Source: Cliona cf. orientalis
Taxonomy: Eukaryota; Porifera; Demospongiae; Clionaida; Clionaidae
Assembly (NCBI GenBank): GCA_963930775.1
Contig: OZ005697.1
Location: 1 to 64,000 of the forward strand
Length of the DNA stretch: 64,000 nt
Direction: 5' to 3'
The position numbers and the translations under genes were made by a program. Below, in pieces: positions 1 through 8,859 of the stretch (positions are counted from its first letter, which is position 1; each line of letters opens with the position of its first letter). The notes beneath the pieces were generated by a model. It had not been told where the DNA came from and made no database searches. It saw nothing but the letters and a program-made list of their open reading frames with translations.

Positions 1-774
1 CCCAAACCCAAACCCAAACCCAAACCCAAACCCAAACCCAAACCCAAACCCAAACCCAAACCCAAACCCAAACCCAAACCCAAACCCAAACCCAAACCCA
101 AACCCAAACCCAAACCCAAACCCAAACCCAAACCCAAACCCAAACCCAAACCCAAACCCAAACCCAAACCCAAACCCAAACCCAAACCCAAACCCAAACC
201 CAAACCCAAACCCAAACCCAAACCCAAACCCAAACCCAAACCCAAACCCAAACCCAAACCCAAACCCAAACCCAAACCCAAACCCAAACCCAAACCCAAA
301 CCCAAACCCAAACCCAAACCCAAACCCAAACCCAAACCCAAACCCAAACCCAAACCCAAACCCAAACCCAAACCCAAACCCAAACCCAAACCCAAACCCA
401 AACCCAAACCCAAACCCAAACCCAAACCCAAACCCAAACCCAAACCCAAACCCAAACCCAAACCCAAACCCAAACCCAAACCCAAACCCAAACCCAAACC
501 CAAACCCAAACCCAAACCCAAACCCAAACCCAAACCCAAACCCAAACCCAAACCCAAACCCAAACCCAAACCCAAACCCAAACCCAAACCCAAACCCAAA
601 CCCAAACCCAAACCCAAACCCAAACCCAAACCCAAACCCAAACCCAAACCCAAACCCAAACCCAAACCCAAACCCAAACCCAAACCCAAACCCAAACCCA
701 AACCCAAACCCAAACCCAAACCCAAACCCAAACCCAAACCCAAACCCAAACCCAAACCCAAACCCAAACCCAAA
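1..774. repeat. Telomere-like CCCAAA array
   Basis: 129 uninterrupted copies of CCCAAA, that is (TTTGGG)n on the complementary strand, occupy the extreme left end. C-rich strand reading 5' to 3' from the left end is the orientation expected of a left telomere. No CCCTAA (TTAGGG) unit occurs here, although TTAGGG is the usual animal telomere. The array is either the true telomere with an unusual repeat or a telomere-proximal satellite. Confidence 0.85.
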
Positions 775-1070
775 CCCGAACCCGAACCCGAACCCAAACC
801 CAAACCCAAACCCAAACCCAAACCCAAACCCAAACCCAAACCCAAACCCAAACCCGAACCCGAACCCAAACCCAAACCCAAACCCGAACCCGAACCCGAA
901 CCCGAACCCGAACCCGAACCCAAACCCAAACCCAAACCCAAACCCAAACCCAAACCCAAACCCAAACCCAAACCCGAACCCGAACCGAACCCGAACCCAA
1001 ACCCAAACCGAACCCAAACCCGAACCGAACCCGAACCCGAACCCGAACCAAACCCGAACCCAAACCCGAA
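775..1070. repeat. Degenerate telomere-proximal zone with CCCGAA variants
   Basis: The hexamer array continues but with interspersed CCCGAA units, first as short runs, then as mixtures with 5-bp CCGAA slips toward the inner side. Variant units concentrating at the chromosome-internal edge is the usual structure of a proximal telomere. It suggests the outer perfect part is kept homogeneous by ongoing synthesis or recombination. Confidence 0.8.
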
Positions 1071-1315
1071 CTCGACCCAATACTTATTGCTCGACCCAAT
1101 ACTTATTGCTCGACCCAATACTTATTGCTCGACCCAATACTTATTGCTCGACCCAATACTTATTGCTCGACCCAATACTTATTGCTCGACCCAATACTTA
1201 TTGCTCGACCCAATACTTATTGCTCGACCCAATACTTATTGCTCGACCCAATACTTATTGCTCGACCCAATACTTATTGCTCGACCCAATACTTATTGCT
1301 CGACCCAATACTTAT
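1071..1315. repeat. 19-bp subtelomeric tandem repeat
   Basis: Twelve perfect 19-bp copies of CTCGACCCAATACTTATTG and a 17-bp partial copy directly abut the telomere-like array. The core contains CGACCCAA, one step from the CCCGAA telomeric variant, so the unit may have been seeded from it (inference). All reading frames through it are open only because of the period. Confidence 0.9.
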
Positions 1316-1989
1316 GCGCAGAACCATACTTATGCGCCCCCCATGCTTTGGCCCCCCAAACCCCCCGTGCTGGGCTCGAACCTAGGACCACAGTTTCTAT
1401 AGTCTCCACAGATTTGTAGGCGAGAGCATGACACAGACACTACGCTGAACAGTTACTTTTGTCATGTCTATTAAGCTTGTTTGTGTCTATCTCACTAGTC
1501 ACACAAAAATATCCCCATATCCTCCCATATTAAACTAAGTCTTTGCGTGTTGAAGATCAACGCGGTGAAAATTTGATTATTAAGGGGCCTAGATGAAGCG
1601 CAGCGCAGAAAAATCCATAAATTAAAAATATGCATGCATACAATATAATCTAGTAAAGTTGAGTCAAAGTCATGTGCAAGAGGAGAACAGCAGTTCACCA
1701 TTGACGGGCCATGGTCAAGTGCATCACGCTACACCCTAGTTGTTCACACCACCAACATCCGACGGCTCCACATACCGTTAATGCAGGGGCAGCAATCCCA
1801 ACAAGAGTGGAGGACAAAGCAGTTGACCAAGGCTCGTCTCAGGCTGGAGACACAAGAGGCTACACCAACAACCAGTAGATAGCAACTCCCAAAATTCTCT
1901 GAATAAAAAAAGATATATACATGATAAACTCAATGGATATATTTAACATTAGCATACACAAAGAAGTATGAGCCTAATCCAGTGAAGGC
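1316..1989. other. Unique-looking subtelomeric spacer
   Basis: No convincing gene. On the minus strand 1382-1372 reads GGTTCGAGCCC, a match to a tRNA B-box, but no tRNA folds around it, so it is at best a SINE-like remnant. On the plus strand an open stretch about 1646-1882 ends in a stop and encodes a basic, Gln/Arg/Thr-rich tail of about 78 residues without an obvious start; it could be a terminal exon of a decayed gene or element. Confidence 0.35.
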
Positions 1990-4560
1990 GAGTTAGTACA
2001 CACACAAACTCTAAAGCTGTGCTCCAAACACACATCACACACACACACACAAAGCCAACACCATGCACCAGAGTATAAGCATACCAAGAATCAGTGGAAA
2101 GGCCTCAAGCTAGCACCATGCACCAGTAGAATCACAACAAGAATCAGTGGACAAGTCTTAAGCCAGCACCATGCACCATATGTACCAGTAAATAGACAAT
2201 AAAGTCATGCAAAAGAACTTGCCTCAATCTAACAATGTGCACCAGTAGAAATTCCAAACAATTAAGTCGGTAGGATCATTCCAATTAAAGAACACCAGCT
2301 ATAGGTGGTAGAGATGAAGACACAGTACAGCCAAGATCCCAACAATGCAGTAGATCCTTCCAATTGAAGAGCAATAGCAGTAACAAGAGTTGGCAGAGAT
2401 GAAGACACAGTGCAGCTGAGAGAAAGGGTGAACAGTTGGCAGAGATGAAGACACAGTGCAGCTGAGAGGAAGGGTGAACAGTTAGTTTAGTTGAATGACA
2501 ATGCTGGCTTTTGCTGCTCTTTAAATACTCCTCCCTCTGAGGCAAGGGCAATACAAGATCAATATTTCCAAAAACCAACACCATGCAACAGTAGAAGCAT
2601 AGCAACAATCAGCAGAAAGGCCTCAGGCTAGCACCATGCACGAGTAGAAGTACAACAAAAATCAGTGGACAAGTCTCAAGCTAGCACCATGCATCATATG
2701 CACTATAGTAACAGTACAACAAAATCATGCAAAAGAACTTACCTCAATCCAACAATGTGCACCAGTAGCAATTGAAGAGCACAGAGAGATCAGCAAGTTC
2801 CAACAATGCAGTAGATCCTTCCAATTGAAGAGCACCTTCCAATTGAAGAGCACTGGCAACAGTTGGCAGAGATGAAGACACAGTACAACTGAGATGAAGG
2901 GTATGCAGTAGATTCTTCCAATTGAAGAGCACCTTCCAATTGAAGAGCACTGGCAAGAGTTGGCAGAGATGAAGACACAGTACAACTGATGACAATTCTG
3001 GCTTTCGCTGCTAGCAACAGTTGGCAGAGATGAAGACACAGTACAGCTGAGATGAAGGGTGAACAGTTAGTTGACTTGAATGACAATGCTGGCTTTTGCT
3101 GCTCTTTAAATACTCCTCTCTCTGAATCATCCAGGCAAGGGCTACTGGCATGTTTTGACTGGCTGTAATTGGTTTCCACACCTTGAATTGTTCAAATCAA
3201 TGTAAAACTTAATTGGATGTGTACACAAGCTGGCTGTGAGACTCTATGGTCAATGGTCAATGTAAAGCTTATTTGGAAATACTTTCCTTTCCCTTTCCCA
3301 TTCCACAAGCCAACACCAAGCAATATTCAGCAGTCTCAAGCTAGCACCATGCACCAGTAGAAGCACAACAAAAATCAGTGGACAAGTCTTAAGCCAGCAC
3401 CATGCACCATATGTACCAGTAAATAGACAATAAAGTCATGCACGCAAAAGAACTTGCCTCAATCCAACAATGTTCACCAGTAGAAATTCCAAACAATCCA
3501 GTCAGTAGGATCATTCCAATTAAAGAACACCAGCAATAGGTGGTAGAGATGAAAACACAGTACAGCCAAGATCCCAACAATGCAGTAGATCCTTCCAATT
3601 GAAGAGCACCAGCAAGAGTTGGCAGAGATGAAGACACAGTGCAGCTGAGAGAAAGGGTGAACAGTTGGCAGAGATGAAGACACAGTACAGCTGAGATGTA
3701 GGATGAAGACACAGTACAGCCGAGATGAAGGATGAAGACACAGTACAGCCAAGATCCCAACAATTCCAATTGAAGAGCAATAGCAGCAGTTGGCAGAGAT
3801 GAAGACACAGTACAGCTGAGATGAAGGGTGAACAGTTAGTTTAGTTGAATGACAATGCTGGCTTTTGCTGCTCTTTAAATACTCCTCCCTCTGAATCATC
3901 CAGGCGAGGGCTACTTGTATGTTTTGACTGGCTGTAATTGGTTTCCACACCTTCAATTGTTCAAATCAATACAAAGCTTTAATTGGTTTCCATACCTTCA
4001 ATTGTTCAAATCAATACAAAGCTTAATTGAATGTGCAGACAAGCTGGCTGCAAGACTATGAAATCCATTCAAAGCTTCAATGCATGTGCATGTGCATGTG
4101 CATGTGCTTGTGCAGAGCTAAGCATGTTTAAGAATGCACCAAAGCAATACGAGCTCAATATTTTCCACTAGCCAACACCATGCAACAGTAGAAGCATAGC
4201 AACAATCAGCGGAAAAGCCTCAAGCTAGCACCATGCACGAGTAGAAGTACAAAAATCAGTGGGCAAGTCTCAAGCTAGCACCATGCATCATATGCACTAA
4301 AGTCAAAATACAACAAAATCATGCAAAAGAACTTACCTCAATCCAACAATTGCACCAGTAGCAATTGAAGAGCACACAGAGAGATCAGCAAGTTCCAACA
4401 GTGCAGTAGATCCTTCCAATTGAAGAGCACCTTCCAATTGAAGAGCACTAGCAACAGTTGGCAGAGATGAAGACACAGTACAACTGAGATGAAGGGTGAA
4501 CGGTTAGTTGAATGACAATGCTGGCTTTTGCTGCTCTTTAAATACTCTCTCTATAAATAA
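1990..4560. repeat. Four-copy degenerate subtelomeric segmental repeat
   Basis: The same ordered blocks recur about four times. They are a block around AGCACCATGCACCAGTAG, a block CCTTCCAATTGAAGAGCA, a minisatellite core GGCAGAGATGAAGACACAG repeated one to four times per copy, and an end block ATGACAATGCTGGCTTTTGC that begins near 2494, 3078, 3848 and 4510. Copies run roughly 2085-2540, 2580-3200, 3300-3960 and 4150-4560. Reading frames on the minus strand are by-products of the repeat. A short CATGTG microsatellite sits near 4083-4110. Confidence 0.8.
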
Positions 4561-4954
4561 TCCTCTTGCTGTCTTTCATGAACTGTAGACCCCAATCAGA
4601 TTCAGACGAAGAGATTCAGACCGCGGCCGGTATATACCACCAAGAAGCAGAAGCCATCACAGTATATTCATATTCAATAAAAGTACAGGAGTGGTCATAA
4701 AAGAGTATACTCCCTCAATGCAGACCCCCTCCTCTGAAGCTGACTGATCCGAGAGCTCTTCGAACTGGCCAGGGGGAGACAAGAAGCAGTTTTTGCCTCG
4801 AATGACGTAGGTCAATAATGAATGATAGCTGTCAGAGTACTTTTTCATATTTCACACACAGGAGTTCCAGAGTTGTGAATAAATAATATGAAGCTGCCTC
4901 TCGAGTACGAGGATTCTACTCCTAGCTGATGGAAATTTATGCGATGGTCAGTTT
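4561..4954. other. Spacer after segmental repeats
   Basis: About 390 bp without a supported gene. A 63-codon minus-strand frame (4848-4657) is open but shows no recognisable domain or splice context. Confidence 0.3.
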
Positions 4955-5203
4955 ATGGCAAGTAAATTTGCTCTGTGTGTTAAGATGTATCATTTCCCTA
5001 GCCACCTGAAAAAAAAACAGAGGGGAGGAGTATTTTCAGAAGAAGAAGTGAAATACCTGGCCAACTACTTTCAGGCCTACATTGAGTGGAAGAAAACTCC
5101 CTCACTGACTGCATGCAGAGAGTATCTGGAGCGCTATCCAAATGAAAAGGGGCGGACTGATCACGATATACAAAAGAAGTTTGTGAGAATGTACTCAAAG
5201 TAA
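4955..5203 (+). CDS. Small ORF resembling the C-terminal domain of a transposon-derived protein family
   Basis: An 82-codon frame with a clear stop. Residues 27-82 carry FSEEEVKYLANYFQAYIEWK followed by TPSLTACREYLER and ending KKFVRMYSK. The spacing of the acidic-aromatic start, the K-TPS-x-x-x-CREYL core and the RT-x-x-x-I-x-KFV end is like the C-terminal domain found after zinc fingers in many repetitive invertebrate and fish proteins (recalled by eye, no search run). No full-length gene is visible upstream, so this is probably a terminal exon or a surviving fragment. A 28-bp inverted repeat straddles its stop codon. Confidence 0.35.
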   Translation: MASKFALCVKMYHFPSHLKKKQRGGVFSEEEVKYLANYFQAYIEWKKTPSLTACREYLERYPNEKGRTDHDIQKKFVRMYSK

Positions 5204-5235
5204 TATGCCGCCCCTTTTCATTTGGATAGAGCTCC
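5128..5235. repeat. 28-bp inverted repeat around the stop of the small ORF
   Basis: Arms 5128-5155 and 5208-5235 are reverse complements at 27 of 28 positions, with a 52-bp spacer that includes the stop codon at 5201-5203. Both arms therefore encode the same short peptide (YPNEKGR) on opposite strands. The transcript could form a long hairpin. Confidence 0.85.
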
Positions 5236-5990
5236 ACAAACTCTGATTCTGATTGTGCATGCTTACTCACTCTATCATATCCACAATATTATTATCTAAT
5301 TGTACATCTAATGTAATTTTTCATGATCCTTATTGCAGTTATTGGCAAGTATGTTGTGCCCAGTTATATCGAGGATTACTTCATTTACTTATTGTTCAAA
5401 ATAGCTGGATAGAGTATATAGCTCATACAGAAATGATTACTTGAACTATTCAGATTTTGAGCGCACACCTGCATGGTCAAGATAGGATTATGACATTGAG
5501 CAAAAACACTTTGAAATGTAGAAAAATACCGCTCACCTCGAGTTGAAATAAACTCGACAAACGATTAGCAAATGGTTGAATCTCCTCTTGATATGTACAG
5601 TCGTGTGCACCTGCGTGATAAGAGTGCTGAAGTGAACCAGAATCAGACATGCTTAATTATAGATAATTATAGGAGTGTTTATGCACCTCCATCAGCCACA
5701 ATGTTACTGTACATGGCAGAGATCACCTCCGTGATGTACATGAAACAATTGTGTTTCCAGGCCCCACGACATGGACGTTGAGGTGCTTGGAGGCCCACAT
5801 ATTCAGAGGAATTGTGAAAGAAACGGTCGATGAACGAACACACAGCTACAGAACGAACACACAGCTACAGCACCAACAGAATTCAATTGTAGAGGGTGAA
5901 TGACCAGTCCGTAAATAATATTCGAAGCGACATGCAATGTGATCAAACCTACACCAAAGAAGCCGACAGAGGGCATGTTTGTGGCGAAAC
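5236..5990. other. Spacer, no supported gene
   Basis: About 750 bp with only short open frames and no domain, RNA gene or repeat that I can support apart from a direct duplication of about 19 bp (acacagctacagaacgaac) near 5830-5870. Confidence 0.3.
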
Positions 5991-5994
5991 TGCC

Positions 5995-6235
5995 TCATAC
6001 CTTAAAAAGTAACATCCGTATGGGCATGATTTGTGGTTTATTGGAAACCTTACATCAAATTACCCTTGGTCCCGCCTTAAAATATCTGAGGTCAAACCCT
6101 AAACTTTAACCACCTCCTGGAAGTACCATTAGTAGAGTATGATGTCATATCTTAAAAAGTAAGGTTCGTATGGGCGTGGTTTGTGGTTTATCGGAATCCT
6201 CATATCAAATTACCCTTGGTCCCGTCTTATGTAAA
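5995..6235. repeat. Imperfect tandem duplication, about 85-bp blocks
   Basis: Block 6000-6082 (CTTAAAAAGTAACATCCGTA through ACCCTTGGTCCCGCCTTA) recurs at 6151-6232 with about ten differences and a 68-bp spacer. No coding capacity. Confidence 0.7.
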
Positions 6236-6244
6236 AATTATCAA

Positions 6245-6410
6245 GACACTGGTTTGGACTGGTTTGAGTCGTGAGTTAGTGGCGGCGCGCATACCGAGCG
6301 CACAATCGCATATTATACAATCCATAGATTATATATTCCCCTTCCCGGGATTGGAAACGGGGCTCGTTAGCACCGTTTCACGCGGGCAGTCCGCGTAAGA
6401 CGGAAGTCCA
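6245..6410. repeat. GC-rich dispersed repeat, copy 1
   Basis: Contains TGGTTTGAGTCGTGAGT, GGGATTGGAAACGG and CGCGGGCAGTCCGCG. The last two motifs recur in reverse orientation at 11238-11325, and the first recurs in direct orientation near 11470. It looks like a non-autonomous element family, with one copy broken or mosaic. Confidence 0.6.
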
Positions 6411-7397
6411 GGATAATTGATGGGCGGAGCGTTAAAGTAAGCCTGAAGCGCGGTGTGTTTATTAGACATCTTGATAGCAGTGAAGATGACAAGGAAACTA
6501 TGGCTATTGGAGGCGAAGCAAGACTGTAAGATGATCATCTGCCTTGATGGGTGAAGCAAGCTTTTTATATGCCAGTACTTGGCTGAAAAGTATAGAAACA
6601 GACCACACAGAAGTCTGAGTCTGCAATTCAAGCTGCATCCGAGTTCGATTCAACTTCTTAACCATAGATTATATTATATTCCCCTCCCCATGACTTAACT
6701 AACACTACTAGGAAATCCATACGCAAATTGTAATACGTGGATTTTAGGCCAATTCATTCATAATTCCATTAAGTGTAAAAAACGCTTGAAAATCGCATGA
6801 AATTGTGCCACGTTTTTGATTGAAAACGGCTCAAAATATGTTTTAATATCAGATGAATATCAGATGAATACCATAGGAAATAATAGACATGGGAATATAT
6901 TTATAGATAAATAATAAATGAAATACATATGAATCAAGTGAAAAATGTTGGAATAATAATCACAGGAAAAATTTGGCAAATATTTGAATCGGATAATATT
7001 ATGTAAAAAATGTGATAAAATATTGAACCATGTAAAAAAGGAGGATTAAAATATTAATCATGACAATTAGTACCATTGACTCGCCTAATACAGTCCCTTG
7101 GGCAGCATCCGTTCATGGCTGGCCTTCCTGGTTGCAATACTGGTTCCTGCTGTGGAAACTGATCTGATTTTTTTTCTCTTTTCCAGAGGAAATTATCATT
7201 TCTCTGCATATAGATAGGTTATGCATTGATCAGTATAACAATAATAATAATATTATGGATGATATAAGTCTAATCCATTGAGTAAAATATACATTACACC
7301 AGCCAATTGCAAAGGCTTATATGGACTCTTGGTTCATGCAGCCTTGACATCACTAATATCAGTAAATTTACAGAGGAAGTTTATGCATATTCAGTGT
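6411..7397. other. AT-rich spacer, no supported gene
   Basis: About 1 kb of AT-rich DNA with no long frame, no RNA gene and no clear repeat. Confidence 0.3.
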
Positions 7398-7406
7398 GTA
7401 GCTACC

Positions 7407-7708
7407 TAGCTTCATGCCCAGGCCTGGAAGGAGGAAAAGGTATCGCATGTGCATGCACCAACTAGTCTACCCCAAGAAAACCCGGGATGCTACAAACGAC
7501 TGTACACTTTTTACCCTCCTCCTGCAGCCTAGAGTATACGAGGCTACACCAAATATGACATTGCCTCGTACCATTGCCCATGGGAGGTGGGTGAAAAGGC
7601 ATACAGTCTTTTGTGGCACCCCAGGTTTTCTTGGGGTAGTTGGTACACGTGTGTGTAATAGGTACAAGACCCTTTTTCCTCCCCTCAAAGGGCCTGGCTA
7701 TGAGGCTA
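7407..7708. mobile_element. Fold-back (Mutator-like) MITE with 9-bp target duplication
   Basis: A 302-bp element whose arms (about 7407-7535 and 7585-7708) are diverged reverse complements of each other. The ends read TAGCTTCATGCCCAGGCC and, reverse complemented, TAGCCTCATAGCCAGGCC. It is flanked by a perfect 9-bp direct repeat GTAGCTACC at 7398-7406 and 7709-7717. Long inverted repeats with a 9-bp target duplication are typical of Mutator-like elements; no transposase is encoded. Frames inside it are symmetrical shadows. Confidence 0.8.
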
Positions 7709-7917
7709 GTAGCTACCAGACCCTTCTCTTTCCACCCCATCCGCTCAGATGATAATACAGTATGCAATATACCTTCAGTTGGTATCACCTTACTCATCAA
7801 ATCATTGTCATCACATCATGATTAGTGCCACTGCAATACAATTGGCCCAGCAGACATTCCTTCATTCCCTACATAGAAGAATTAATATTACTATAGTTAG
7901 GGAACCAACTTACATGT

Positions 7918-7980
7918 AGCCTCGTACCTAGGCCCTTTGAGGAGGAGGAGAAGGGCATGGTATACACTGCACGTGCATGT
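7918..7980. repeat. Solo arm of the fold-back MITE family
   Basis: Starts AGCCTCGTACCTAGGCCC and continues CTTTGAGGAGG, matching the terminal arm of the 7407-7708 element. A second, opposite arm lies at 8430-8494. The two could be ends of one larger element, but no matching target duplication is seen. Confidence 0.55.
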
Positions 7981-8429
7981 GTTAAGTATATGGAGCATTT
8001 CCTAGTATAATTTGTCGGATATTGTCGCTATCATGTGGTCGGATGAGTACAGACAAGCATCCAAAGTAGGGACTCGATATTTCTATAGAGTATCGTATGG
8101 CAGACTTTCTTTGCTCTCATATGACTTTAAATTGAGCTTCAGAGATCTGATCATGAAAGTCCCTTAATTCGCTGCCGTTGGATAACTGCCTCAATCGGTA
8201 TCGATACTTCTGATTATTCATCTTACTAAACGTGAGTACGACGTCCTTCTAGCTTTTTTATTGTTCTTCTGTCGATGTTGCTCGCTTGTGCTATATAGCT
8301 AAATTGGTCATAGCAGGCATCTTTAGCCCGAAATGCTGCCAACAAAAATGATTTTTCAAGTAGTAGATCAAGGTTCACGTTATGGACAAAAATACGAATT
8401 CCCAGCTTTTACTAAAATTTAATAACACG

Positions 8430-8494
8430 TGCACACAGTGTGTACCAGGCCCTTAAGTTTTCCTCCTTCTCAAAGGGCCTGGGTACGAGGCTAA
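8430..8494. repeat. Solo arm of the fold-back MITE family, opposite orientation
   Basis: Ends CAAAGGGCCTGGGTACGAGG then CTA, the reverse complement of the family terminus seen at 7918. Confidence 0.55.
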
Positions 8495-8725
8495 GAACCA
8501 ATTATTGTATTCCATCACAAGAACTAAAGCCAAGGAAAGCATGCCGGGGGAAAAGAGAAAGAGACAGAGAGAGGGATGGGGCACTAATTAGAAAATAAAG
8601 GACAAACTAACAAATTTAGAGCTGACTGAGGATTGCTAGCGTATTTATACTTACCTACTTGTTGGCTTGTGACTGATGATCTCAACGTTGATTTCGGTCT
8701 AGAGCCTTCTTATCACACAGCTTAG

Positions 8726-8845
8726 TAGTCTATCAAGCTAGACCCCTTTTTCGCCCGACGACCTTTACCCACTCTATCCACACGCGCGTGTGGATAGAGT
8801 GGGTAAAGGTCGTCGGGCGAAAAAGGGGTCTAGCTTGATAGACTA
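8726..8845. mobile_element. 120-bp perfect palindrome with 9-bp target duplication
   Basis: The 60-bp arm 8726-8785 is the exact reverse complement of 8786-8845, with no spacer; the centre is CACGCGCGTG. It is flanked by ACAGCTTAG at 8717-8725 and 8846-8854, a perfect 9-bp direct repeat. This is the signature of an inserted element reduced to two fused terminal inverted repeats. The ends TAGTC and GACTA share the TAG start of the 7407 element, so a Mutator-like origin is likely (inference). Confidence 0.85.
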
Positions 8846-8859
8846 ACAGCTTAGTAAAT

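Noticed and set aside
1372..1382. tRNA B-box
   Set aside because: The surrounding sequence does not fold into a T-arm or tRNA; only the 11-nt match is present.
1087..1419. Overlapping open frames of 86-110 codons at the chromosome end
   Set aside because: They are translations of the 19-bp repeat in three frames; no promoter or non-repeat coding content.
2285..3956. Minus-strand frames of 83-160 codons with repeated LCLHLCQL-like strings
   Set aside because: They read through the subtelomeric minisatellite and shift frame between copies.
7414..7825. Frames of 61-112 codons on both strands
   Set aside because: Both strands are equally open because the element is a fold-back; they mirror each other.
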